From the NCBI GenBank assembly GCA_913045265.1, contig CAJWQX010000048.1, positions 1 through 20,703 on the forward strand: a stretch of 20,703 bases of DNA. Direction: 5' to 3'. This document shows positions 1 through 7,226 of this stretch, in pieces (position 1 is the stretch's first letter; every line of letters starts with the position of its first letter). Position numbers and translations under genes: made by a program. The notes beneath the pieces are model-generated. The model was given only the letters and a program-made list of their open reading frames with translations. It did not search any database and was not told the origin of the DNA. This DNA comes from UBA11889 sp002313255 (GTDB lineage Bacteria > Pseudomonadota > Gammaproteobacteria > Pseudomonadales > Azotimanducaceae).

Positions 1-987
1 GCGGACCCGGATGAATCACCAAATTTCTCGCTAGACGAGTCGGGTCGAATAAGGGTAGACGTCAACTACGCCTCGTTTACCCAGGAATTCGATGAAGTTG
101 TAAAAGCGGAGGATCTTTGCGAAAGCGAAGAACTAGCACGGCTCCGAGCGCTACTTGACCAGCAGCTGATCCCACTCCAACACACAACGTCGAAGCTCGC
201 GAATCGCCTTCAACGGCGATTGTTGGCAAAACAAAATCGAACTTGGGAGTTCGACTTGGAGGAAGGCCTTCTTGACGCCGGCAGACTCGCGCAGGTGGTC
301 GTTGATCCTCTCAACCCGCTCGCGTTCAAGCAAGAACGGGAGATGAAATTTCGCGATACCGTCGTCACGATGTTGATTGATAGTTCGGGGTCAATGCGTG
401 GTCGTTCGATCACCATTGCTGCCATGTGTGCTGACATTCTCGGCAGGACCCTAGAGCGATGTTCTGTGGGCGTAGAGATTTTGGGATTTACCACGCGCGC
501 ATGGCGTGGTGGACAATCCAGAGAAGAGTGGATTACTGCTGGGAAACCCTCGAATCCTGGACGACTAAATGATCTCCGGCATATCATTTACAAAGGGGCT
601 GACGATTCTTGGCGGCGGTCTCGACGTAACCTAGGCCTTATGATGCGCGAGGAATTGTTAAAGGAAAATATCGACGGAGAGGCCCTTATCTGGGCACACA
701 ACCGTCTCGTCACGCGAACGGAAGAACGCAAGGTTCTGATGGTGATTTCGGATGGTCTACCGGTCGATAACTCCACGTTACTGGTGAATCCAAGTAGTTA
801 TCTCGAGCAACATCTGAAGTACGCGATTGATGTGATCGAAAGTCAGTCAGAGGTCGAACTCATTGCTATTGGTATCGGACACGACGTAACTCACCACTAC
901 GGACGAGCGGTCACGATCACAGATGCGGAGCAACTTGGCGGCGCGATTACGGAGCAGCTGGCTGCTCTTTTTGATGTGACGACATAG
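1..987 (+). CDS. cobT: Cobaltochelatase subunit CobT, C-terminal part (5' end outside window)
   Basis: The frame is open from base 1 to a TAG at 985-987, so the gene starts before the window; the ATG-less position 220 is only an internal codon. CobT is the VWA subunit that works with the AAA+ protein CobS and with CobN to insert cobalt into the corrin ring in the aerobic cobalamin pathway, in the cytosol. The visible part has the CobT linker (NRLQRRLLAKQNRTWEFDLE) followed by the VWA domain. Its metal-binding DSSGSM begins at base 379, and the later motifs LNDLRHI, RRNLGLMMREELLKENIDGEA, VISDGLPVD and AIGIGHDV are typical of the family. The next gene begins 4 bases after the stop, so the two may share a transcript. 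CobS is not in view. Confidence 0.93.
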   Translation, partial: ADPDESPNFSLDESGRIRVDVNYASFTQEFDEVVKAEDLCESEELARLRALLDQQLIPLQHTTSKLANRLQRRLLAKQNRTWEFDLEEGLLDAGRLAQVVVDPLNPLAFKQEREMKFRDTVVTMLIDSSGSMRGRSITIAAMCADILGRTLERCSVGVEILGFTTRAWRGGQSREEWITAGKPSNPGRLNDLRHIIYKGADDSWRRSRRNLGLMMREELLKENIDGEALIWAHNRLVTRTEERKVLMVISDGLPVDNSTLLVNPSSYLEQHLKYAIDVIESQSEVELIAIGIGHDVTHHYGRAVTITDAEQLGGAITEQLAALFDVTT

Positions 988-991
988 ACCG

Positions 992-2029
992 GTGCGTTGG
1001 ATAGCGCTATTTATGGTCGGATTCAACGCTACCGCGCTGCATGCGGATACGGTGCGGGTCGCATTTGGTTCCTGTGCGGACGCCGGCCAGCCCGATCATC
1101 CGATCTGGAATGCGCTTTACCAGGCTCAGCCCGACGCGTTGTTGATGATTGGAGACAATGTCTATGCTGATTCACCCGAATTTCGATCCAGCCCTAGCCG
1201 GGAGGGCTTGGAAACTGAATACGCGAAACTGGAGGCGACCCCTGCATTCCAGCGACTTCGTGATGTCGTTCCAATCTATGCCACATGGGATGATCACGAC
1301 TACGGTTTGAACGATGGTGGTAAGGAATTCACGCTAAAGGACGTTTCGCAACAAGTTTTTTTTGATTTTTGGCGCGTCCCGTCAGATCGGCCCGAGCGTC
1401 AGACTCCTGGAATTTATGCGGAACGGTGGCTCAGCAAAGATGGATTGCGAATACAGGTTCTACTACTGGACACGCGTTACTTCCGCTCCGCGCTAACCCC
1501 AGACCCACTGAATGATCGTTGTCCGGTCCGTAACTATGGAATTAACCTGGCTGACGAAGCGACAATCTTAGGACGTGCGCAGTGGCAGTGGTTGAAGGAG
1601 CGCTTACGGGAGTCGGCCGACGTGCGTATTATAGCTTCTAGCGTTCAAGTCGTCTCCGACGAGCATTGTTGGGAGCGCTGGGGCGTATTTCCAAAAGAGC
1701 GCGCGCGCCTCTTTCGCATGATCGCTAGGTCCGGTGCACGTAACGTTTTTCTTGTGTCCGGGGATCGACATCTGGGCGAAATATCCAAACTTCCCGGGGA
1801 TGGCGATTTCGGGCTCGACTATCCTTTGTACGACATTACCTCGAGTCCACTTAGTGCCCGTTCAGGTTTTGGTAAAGGAGAGGTGAACGGTTATCGGGTG
1901 GGTCACGACAATGTCCGGGTCAGCAATTTCGGCGTGATAGAGATAGACACGGTTAAGAAGCAAGCCCATCTTAGCCTCCGCGACCGCACTGGCGAAACGC
2001 TCGTTCACACGAGCGTTTTTCTCCGTTGA
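992..2029 (+). CDS. PhoD-like metallophosphatase, secreted
   Basis: This 345-residue protein belongs to the PhoD-like metallophosphoesterase family, whose members hydrolyse phosphomono- or diesters outside the cytoplasm. Residues 1-18 (MRWIALFMVGFNATALHA) look like a Sec signal peptide cut before Asp19. Metal-site motifs follow in the expected order: FGSCAD (25-30), GDNVYAD (54-60), TWDDHDYG (98-105), LLLDTRYFR (157-165), SGDRHLGE (256-263) and DITSSPLS (281-288). The GTG at 992 is preferred over the ATG at 1013, because the later start would remove the positive n-region and shorten the signal peptide to about 11 residues. No good Shine-Dalgarno is seen, and the 4-base gap to cobT suggests translational coupling. 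The protein is shorter than classical Bacillus PhoD, and lacks its long N-terminal domain and twin-arginine signal. Substrate is unknown. Confidence 0.85.
   Translation: MRWIALFMVGFNATALHADTVRVAFGSCADAGQPDHPIWNALYQAQPDALLMIGDNVYADSPEFRSSPSREGLETEYAKLEATPAFQRLRDVVPIYATWDDHDYGLNDGGKEFTLKDVSQQVFFDFWRVPSDRPERQTPGIYAERWLSKDGLRIQVLLLDTRYFRSALTPDPLNDRCPVRNYGINLADEATILGRAQWQWLKERLRESADVRIIASSVQVVSDEHCWERWGVFPKERARLFRMIARSGARNVFLVSGDRHLGEISKLPGDGDFGLDYPLYDITSSPLSARSGFGKGEVNGYRVGHDNVRVSNFGVIEIDTVKKQAHLSLRDRTGETLVHTSVFLR
1995..2020 (+). terminator. Intrinsic terminator inside the end of the phosphatase gene
   Basis: AAACGCTCG (1995-2003) and CGAGCGTTT (2010-2018) are perfect 9-base complements around the loop TTCACA. 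The T-run continues to 2020 (five T in all, partly in the stem). The whole structure lies in the last codons before the TGA at 2027-2029. The neighbouring gene is convergent and ends at 2046, so termination here makes sense. The T tract is short, so efficiency is uncertain. Confidence 0.6.
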
Positions 2030-2045
2030 TGATGGTTTTCTGGGT

Positions 2046-2327
2046 TCAGCCAACGACCTCAAAACGCTTGATGTCGGGCCGGCCGGCCATCAGACCCGCG
2101 AACTTGGCTCCTGCAGCTTTGAAGTGATCGCTCGAACCGTGCGCGGCAAGGGCTTCTTCATCGGAATACAGTTCCATCACCGCGTAGCCATCGTCATCTT
2201 TGACTAGCGTATACAGTTGATTACCCGGTTCATTGGCCCGTACTTGCTCCGCTAGCTCTAGCATTACTGTTTCGAACTCGGATTCCTTACCTTCGGCGAC
2301 ATTGAGTCTCGCTAATAACGCAATCAT
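2046..2327 (-). CDS. ABM-domain (antibiotic biosynthesis monooxygenase/YgiN-like) protein
   Basis: This 93-residue protein has the size and pattern of the ABM dimeric alpha-beta barrel family: an N-terminal strand (MIALLARLNV), a helix (EFETVMLELAEQVRANEPG), strands LYTLVKDDDGYAVMELYSD, then a helix with the typical HGSSDHFKAAGAKFAGLM. Members include YgiN-type quinol oxidases and haem-degrading enzymes, but many have no known substrate and none can be assigned here. It lacks a signal peptide and should be cytosolic. A purine-rich GGAAGGAAGA lies just before the ATG. The gene is convergent with the phosphatase and divergent from the NUDIX gene, with only 40 bases between the two start codons. 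Confidence 0.85.
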   Translation of the reverse strand: MIALLARLNVAEGKESEFETVMLELAEQVRANEPGNQLYTLVKDDDGYAVMELYSDEEALAAHGSSDHFKAAGAKFAGLMAGRPDIKRFEVVG

Positions 2328-2353
2328 ATGTTCTTCCTTCCAAACGATGGGGC

Positions 2354-2381
2354 AGAATACCTATCTCATGAACCGAAACAA
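2354..2381 (-). promoter_or_regulatory. Possible sigma70-type promoter for the ABM gene
   Basis: Read on the minus strand, TTGTTT (2381-2376) and TATTCT (2359-2354) are separated by 16 bases. Initiation would fall near 2347, about 20 bases before the ATG. The match is only 3 of 6 at -35 and 4 of 6 at -10, so this is a weak suggestion. It would overlap the first codons of the divergent NUDIX gene. Confidence 0.2.
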
Positions 2382-2910
2382 ACTGTTAGCTATGCTCCAC
2401 ACGTACGGGCGTCGATTTCCAACGGAGAGGACGACTGAGAGGTTCCAATCATTTGTTGTTGCTCAGCCGCGTTGTTTTGAAAGGAATTGTTGGTGCGATG
2501 GACATGTGACGGCGTCCTCCCTCGTGCTGAATGAATCGCGTACTCACACTTTGCTTACACGGCACGCGAAACTAAGAAAGTGGTTACAGTTGGGTGGACA
2601 CTGCGACGGTGATTTCAACCCATTACGAGTGGCCCAACGCGAAGCGGTGGAGGAATCTGGCCTCGACGTAATTCCTATCATGAAAGAAGTGTTTGATCTT
2701 GATATTCACGAGATTCCGGTCCGTGGCGATGAGCCGGTTCATTATCACTACGACGTGCGCTTTGCGCTGCAGATTAATGGGTCCGACGCATATCGGATAA
2801 GTAGTGAGTCGCTTGATCTTCGTTGGGTGCTGTTAGATGAGGTGCCGAAGTACAACAGCGAAGAATCGATCCTGCGTATGATCCAAAAAATTAGTTCCAT
2901 AGCGCGTTAA
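2368..2910 (+). CDS. NUDIX hydrolase
   Basis: With the start at 2368 this is a 180-residue NUDIX-fold protein. Such enzymes hydrolyse nucleoside diphosphates linked to another group, using divalent metal held by the NUDIX box. The box is at 77-99 (GHCDGD then NPLRVAQREAVEESGL): the REAVEESG core is intact, but Phe83 stands where the first Glu of the GX5E consensus is expected. It is preceded by TRHAKLRKWLQLGG, which is common in NUDIX proteins of this subgroup. The frame stays open back to 2233, but that part is antisense to the ABM gene. An ATG at 2347 is a second possible start, and neither has a strong ribosome site. The next gene follows 11 bases after the TAA, so the two probably form one operon. 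Substrate is unknown. Confidence 0.85.
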   Translation: MNRNKLLAMLHTYGRRFPTERTTERFQSFVVAQPRCFERNCWCDGHVTASSLVLNESRTHTLLTRHAKLRKWLQLGGHCDGDFNPLRVAQREAVEESGLDVIPIMKEVFDLDIHEIPVRGDEPVHYHYDVRFALQINGSDAYRISSESLDLRWVLLDEVPKYNSEESILRMIQKISSIAR

Positions 2911-2921
2911 AGGAGATCCTA

Positions 2922-3863
2922 GTGTTACCCGACCCGCGTGAATTCGATGATTTGTTGTTTGACCCAGAAATGGGACACGTCGTCAGAGAACCCACCGGGA
3001 AGGGATACGGATACTGGGTAGGAGGGCACAAGGTCTTTTATGATCAAGCAAGCAAACAGTTTGTTATTTTCTATCGTGAGCGTACCCCATTGGAGACCGG
3101 CCGTGGCGGACGTTGCGCGGTCGCCGTCGGCAGCGATGGCATTATTTTCGAAGAGGTTTGGACTGCCGATAAGGAGGCATTCGCCGCGTCGTCGATCGAA
3201 GTCGGCAACCCCATTCGTTCGCCGGACGGTGATTGGCGGCTTTATATTAGTTACGAGGTCGCCGGCGCTCGATACTGGCGCATCGACCTGGTTAGGGGAA
3301 ATAGTCTGGAAAACCTCAATGTCCAAGGGCGACGCACGGTCTTTCAACCTTCCGATTTCGGTTTCCGGTCGTTAAAAGATCCGGTTGTATATCTGCGCGA
3401 TGGAAGTTGGTGGGTATATCTTGCGGGACCAGCGCGCGAACGCCTTCCTCGAAAGGCGGAAAAGGTTTTTGCGAGTCCTCTTGACGCCACGTTATTGGGT
3501 CGCTCGGACGATGGCTTGTATTTTCCTGAGTTGGAGTGGGCGTTTGAGGCACCGGGTACGGATACATGGCATGGACGACGCGCGCGGATTAACTCGGTCA
3601 TCTCCACGGATAACGGTTGGCTCGCGTTGTACGACGGTGGCCGGACTTTCTATGACACGTACGAAGAATGGTGCGGTTTGGCTTGGAGCGACGACGGTAC
3701 CCGGTTTGAGCGCCTGGAGCAGGAAGAACCCTGGGTGCGTTCACCTTACGGTTGCGTTCGATACGTGTTCGCCCTTGAGCGGCCGAGCGCAATCTATTTT
3801 TACTACGAATTTACGCGAGTCGATGGGTCGCATGACTTGCGTGTATCGGTGGTGAATCGTTGA
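2922..3863 (+). CDS. Five-bladed beta-propeller protein, glycosidase-like (GH43/GH32/GH130-type fold)
   Basis: The 313-residue product has no signal peptide and is made of repeated beta-sheet blades. Three copies of a turn motif, GSDGIIFEEV (70-79), RSDDGLYFPEL (194-204) and WSDDGTRFERL (255-265), alternate with strands such as DWRLYISYEV (104-113), KDPVVYLRDGSWWVYLAG (152-169) and GWLALYDGG (232-240). Glycosidases and glycoside phosphorylases of clans with a five-bladed propeller show this pattern, including acidic residues in DPV-type strands. I cannot identify a catalytic triad with confidence, so activity is not claimed. The start is GTG at 2922, fixed by AGGAG at 2911-2915, six bases upstream. 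It is the second gene after the NUDIX hydrolase, which hints at action on a sugar nucleotide or other glycosyl compound; that link is inference. It ends 28 bases from the convergent oppF. Confidence 0.7.
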   Translation: MLPDPREFDDLLFDPEMGHVVREPTGKGYGYWVGGHKVFYDQASKQFVIFYRERTPLETGRGGRCAVAVGSDGIIFEEVWTADKEAFAASSIEVGNPIRSPDGDWRLYISYEVAGARYWRIDLVRGNSLENLNVQGRRTVFQPSDFGFRSLKDPVVYLRDGSWWVYLAGPARERLPRKAEKVFASPLDATLLGRSDDGLYFPELEWAFEAPGTDTWHGRRARINSVISTDNGWLALYDGGRTFYDTYEEWCGLAWSDDGTRFERLEQEEPWVRSPYGCVRYVFALERPSAIYFYYEFTRVDGSHDLRVSVVNR

Positions 3864-3891
3864 GTTTGTGGGATCGGATTAGTTTTGCTAA

Positions 3892-4857
3892 TTATTCGTA
3901 GAGATGGCAAGCGACCAAACGTTCGTCATCCTCATGGCTGACCATCCGTAACGCCGGGTTCACGTCGTGACAAACGGCCATCGCGTGAGGACAACGATTA
4001 GCGAATCGACACCCTGCGGGTATATCCAGTTGGGATGGAATTTCGCCGATGCTGTGCATTTTCTGCCGCGAACGCTCTCGGCTGGGGTCGGGTTCGGGAT
4101 TTGAACCGATAAGAAGTTCCGTATACGGATGTTTCGGGTCGAAGAAGACACGGTCTGAACGGCCGATTTCGACCAGAGATCCCAGATACATCACGGCCAT
4201 GCGGTCGGATACGTAACGCACCATCGAGAGATCATGAGCGATGAAGAGTAGCGTCAAACCAAGGGAACGTTTCAACTCCCCCAATAAGTCCACGATTTGC
4301 GCCTGAACCGACACATCGAGCGCGGAGATCGGCTCATCGCAAACGACGAAATCGGGTTCGAGGATCAACGCCCGCGCGATCCCGATTCGCTGCCGTTGTC
4401 CTCCGGAGAATTCATGGGGATATCGACCCAAGTGGTCAATATTTAGCCCGACTTTAACCAACCACTCTTCTGTTCGATTGGCTATGTTCGCTTTACTCAA
4501 ATCGCTGTGTAACCGCAATGCTTCGCCAATAATTTCGCCCGCAGTCATCCTGGGATTTAGGGATGAATAGGGATCTTGGAAGATCATCTGCATGGATCGT
4601 GCGTATCGGCGAAAATCTTTGGCTCGGTAAACGGCCGGTAGCTTGGAACCCTTATAGAAAATTTCACCCGCCGTTTTCCTGTCGAGTCCCAGGAGAGTTC
4701 TACCGAGTGTTGATTTTCCAGAGCCGCTTTCGCCGACGAGACCAACGATCTCGCCTGCTTCGATGGATAGGGAGACATCGTCGACGGCGTGAATTTTATG
4801 GCGGCCTCGGTCGAAGTGTTTGCTCAAGTTACGAATATCGATTAAGGGTTTATTCAC
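3892..4857 (-). CDS. oppF: Oligopeptide ABC transporter ATP-binding protein OppF/DppF
   Basis: One of the two nucleotide-binding subunits that power the peptide importer from the cytoplasmic face. Over 321 residues it has Walker A GESGSGKST (42-50), Q-loop Gln94 in MIFQDPYSSLNP, signature SGGQRQ (151-156), Walker B FVVCDEP (170-176) and switch His208. The C-terminal oligopeptide-transporter extension contains Cys283, Cys289, Cys296 and Cys317 in the GCRFANRCPHAMAVC...ACH pattern, the arrangement that binds a 4Fe-4S cluster in mycobacterial OppD/DppD structures. Translation starts at a GTG that overlaps the TGA of oppD (GTGA, 4-base overlap), so the two ATPases are translationally coupled. It is the last gene of the - strand cluster. 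Confidence 0.95.
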   Translation of the reverse strand: MNKPLIDIRNLSKHFDRGRHKIHAVDDVSLSIEAGEIVGLVGESGSGKSTLGRTLLGLDRKTAGEIFYKGSKLPAVYRAKDFRRYARSMQMIFQDPYSSLNPRMTAGEIIGEALRLHSDLSKANIANRTEEWLVKVGLNIDHLGRYPHEFSGGQRQRIGIARALILEPDFVVCDEPISALDVSVQAQIVDLLGELKRSLGLTLLFIAHDLSMVRYVSDRMAVMYLGSLVEIGRSDRVFFDPKHPYTELLIGSNPEPDPSRERSRQKMHSIGEIPSQLDIPAGCRFANRCPHAMAVCHDVNPALRMVSHEDDERLVACHLYE

Positions 4858-5858
4858 GGTCGATAAATCTGCGTAACTTGTTGCAGACAGTCTTTATGGT
4901 GTAACCAGCAACGCGATTGATGCGCACGATCGACGTCAAACACAATAGGAGGCGTTGCTTCGCATACTTCCATGGCGTATGGGCATCGGGTGTAGTAGCC
5001 GCATCCAGGTGGCGGATCGAATAAATCGGGGGGCGCGCCTTCAATGGGCGTAAGCTTTTGTACCGCCCCTTGCCGATTCGTTGGCATCGCCGATTTGAGC
5101 CCCAGCGTATAAGGATGGGCGGAACGATAAAAAATATCGTCGACTGTCCCGCGTTCAACGACCTCGCCTGCGTACATCACGGCGACGTCATTTGCCATTC
5201 TCGCAACAACACCTAGGTCGTGCGTAATCAAAACTATTGCCATGTTGTTCGTGCGTTGAAGATCGACCATTAGGTCAAGAATTTGAGATTGAATCGTGAC
5301 GTCGAGCGCGGTGGTCGGTTCGTCTGCGATGAGTACAGATGGTTCGCAGGCGATTGCCATGGCGATCATCGACCGTTGAAGCATTCCGCCTGAAAATTCG
5401 AACGGATACTCGTTGATGCGGCTAGCTGCGTCAGGAATTAGCGTCATCTCCAGTAATTCCTGGGCGCGTCGCATCGCCTGACGATGTGAGTAACCTCGAT
5501 GCACGATCAGGGGTTCGGCTATTTGTGCGCCGACGGTCATTGTTGGGTTTAGTGAGGACATTGGATCTTGGAAAATCATGGCGATGTCGGTCCCGCGTAT
5601 TTCTCGGCCGCCGGCGGCCACCCCGCCGAGGATGTCTTGCCCACGAAGTTTGGCGGTTCCTCGTGTAATACGACCTGGTGGCGTTTGGATCAATCCCATG
5701 ACGCTTTGTACTGAGACGGTTTTCCCGCAACCGGATTCGCCCACTATCGCCAGTGTCTCTCCTTCATTGACGCTAAAGCTCGCACCACGTACTGCTTGGA
5801 CCGAGCCCCCCTGTACCGCGAATTCGACATGCAGATCGCTGACTTCAAGGAGCGCCAT
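4854..5858 (-). CDS. oppD: Oligopeptide ABC transporter ATP-binding protein OppD/DppD
   Basis: The second ATPase of the importer, 334 residues and of usual length for OppD. Motifs are Walker A GESGCGKT (40-47), Q-loop Gln97 in MIFQDPMSSLNP, signature SGGMLQ (156-161), Walker B VLIADEP (175-181) and switch His213. The signature has Leu where OppD proteins usually have Arg (SGGMRQR). A C-terminal cysteine set, Cys286, Cys292, Cys299 and Cys317, matches the 4Fe-4S pattern of the family. The ATG at 5858 follows the oppC stop by three bases, and the stop overlaps the GTG of oppF. The pairing with OppF gives a heterodimer of ATPases, as in enteric Opp rather than single-ATPase systems. Confidence 0.95.
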   Translation of the reverse strand: MALLEVSDLHVEFAVQGGSVQAVRGASFSVNEGETLAIVGESGCGKTVSVQSVMGLIQTPPGRITRGTAKLRGQDILGGVAAGGREIRGTDIAMIFQDPMSSLNPTMTVGAQIAEPLIVHRGYSHRQAMRRAQELLEMTLIPDAASRINEYPFEFSGGMLQRSMIAMAIACEPSVLIADEPTTALDVTIQSQILDLMVDLQRTNNMAIVLITHDLGVVARMANDVAVMYAGEVVERGTVDDIFYRSAHPYTLGLKSAMPTNRQGAVQKLTPIEGAPPDLFDPPPGCGYYTRCPYAMEVCEATPPIVFDVDRAHQSRCWLHHKDCLQQVTQIYRP

Positions 5859-5861
5859 GGA

Positions 5862-7226
5862 CTAATCCGAACGCATGCGTGTGTCTAACGCATCGCGCAA
5901 GCCGTCACCTAGTAGATTGAATACCAAGACGGTAAGGCTAATGAAGACGGCTGGAAAAACGAGCTCGTGGGGAGCTGTTAGCATGGTCTTGATGCCCTCG
6001 TTGCACATGCTTCCCCAAGATGGATTAGGAGGCGCGACGCCCATGCCAATAAATGACAAGAACGCCTCGGTAAAAATTGCCCCGGGTACGGCGAATGTCA
6101 GTGTGACGAGTATTACCCCCATGGTGTTGGGGATCATGTGCCTTAGAATCAAATACATGGATCCGGCGCCCAGTAAGCGTGACGCGCCGATGTAAGCCTC
6201 CTCCCTTATCTGAAGGATCTGACCACGTACAAGGCGAGCCGTTGCAGGCCAGCTGAGCAGAATCATTGCGAGCAACATGGCGAAAATACCGCTTTCACCC
6301 GGTTCAGTATTAAAGATTATTTTGAATAGAATCATGAAAAGGAGGAACGGCAACGCAACCACGAAGTCGGCAAATCTCATCAGCAATTGGTCCCACCGTC
6401 CGGCGACAAAGCCAGCGATGCTGCCGTATAAAATACCGATTAAAACGTATATGAACGGTGCTACGACTCCGATGAACAGCGATACGCGAGCACCATGCAT
6501 GAGTCGAGCTAACATGTCGCGTCCAAGGTAATCGGTCCCCAGCGGATGGAAGTCAAGGTAAACCGTTTCGCCGATTAATGATGACTCGTCAAGTTCCGAA
6601 AGACCGCGTGCAATCGCTTCGTTTACCGTGATCACGCGTGTTACTTCTACCGCGAGGGTTGCGTGCTCCTTAAGCTCGAAGCCTTTCGAACTCAGCGCAA
6701 CCACGGAGTAAAAATAGGTTCGCGGTTTCAGATCGAGTCGATCTTCGAAACCGGTTATTTTGGCGTTAACGATGTCCGTAAGCGGTAATCCTAGGGCATC
6801 GGGCGAATTCGGTTCTGCGATATCCCTATACACACGATAACCGCTGGCCCCAGCGACCGGGTTCCAGGCAAGGCGAACTGCCTGAGTGGTTGCCTCTCCG
6901 ATCACGGCGAGTTGTGTCGTGGACGTTGTCCATGGAGTTTCAGTGATTGCCCAGCGAACATGGGGTTCGACGACGCGTGCACGACGATCCGCGCCGGGGG
7001 GCACCGAGATTTGATCAAGATCCTGTAGCATGGGATTGATCGTCCAAACCCAAGGCCCGACCAGCGTGAAAAGGCCGATCGTTACAATGATGTAGAGAGA
7101 GATGAGCGATCTTGGATTGGCTTTAAACCTGCGCCATGCATCCTGCCAATAGGTAAGCGATGGTCGCGTCGTCGTCACTGCACGAGCGATAGTCTCTGTT
7201 CGTTCAAACGAAAAGCTGGCTTCCAT
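5862..7226 (-). CDS. oppC: Oligopeptide ABC transporter permease OppC with an inserted fibronectin type III domain
   Basis: An inner-membrane permease subunit. It begins with the usual cytoplasmic segment (WQDAWRRFKANPR) and TM1 (about 42-62), and ends with the standard OppC core: GTDYLGRDMLARLMHGARVS (230-249), several membrane helices, the EAA loop GASRLLGAGSMYLILRHMIPN (347-367) and LLGDGLRDALDTRMR. It has 454 residues, where enteric OppC has about 300. The surplus lies in the first periplasmic loop and contains a fibronectin type III-like domain (separate entry). The chosen start is ATG 7226, whose A is the last base of the oppB stop (TGATG); an in-frame TTG at 7229 would add one residue. 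Codon use and frame run smoothly through the insertion, so it is not an artefact of a frameshift. Confidence 0.92.
   Translation of the reverse strand: MEASFSFERTETIARAVTTTRPSLTYWQDAWRRFKANPRSLISLYIIVTIGLFTLVGPWVWTINPMLQDLDQISVPPGADRRARVVEPHVRWAITETPWTTSTTQLAVIGEATTQAVRLAWNPVAGASGYRVYRDIAEPNSPDALGLPLTDIVNAKITGFEDRLDLKPRTYFYSVVALSSKGFELKEHATLAVEVTRVITVNEAIARGLSELDESSLIGETVYLDFHPLGTDYLGRDMLARLMHGARVSLFIGVVAPFIYVLIGILYGSIAGFVAGRWDQLLMRFADFVVALPFLLFMILFKIIFNTEPGESGIFAMLLAMILLSWPATARLVRGQILQIREEAYIGASRLLGAGSMYLILRHMIPNTMGVILVTLTFAVPGAIFTEAFLSFIGMGVAPPNPSWGSMCNEGIKTMLTAPHELVFPAVFISLTVLVFNLLGDGLRDALDTRMRSD
6639..6920 (-). other. Fibronectin type III-like domain inserted in OppC
   Basis: Encodes about residues 103-196 of the permease. 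The pattern is the FN3 one: AVRLAWNPVAGASGYRVYRD (the LxW and YxVYR strands), a spacer, an ITGFEDRLDLKPRTYFYSVVA-type segment (the tyrosine-bearing F strand after a hydrophobic turn), then a small-residue rich loop, ALSSKG, and a final strand LAVEVTRV. It sits between TM1 and the GTDYLGRD motif, so it should face the periplasm. Assignment is by eye. Confidence 0.75.

Noticed and set aside
2233..2367. N-terminal extension of the NUDIX frame
   Set aside because: It is exactly antisense to the ABM gene, and the extra residues have no family pattern; starts at 2347 or 2368 give a normal NUDIX length.
3878..3892. ATTAG/CTAAT hairpin as a terminator between the propeller gene and oppF
   Set aside because: Only five AT-rich pairs with a loop of T's, too weak to call.
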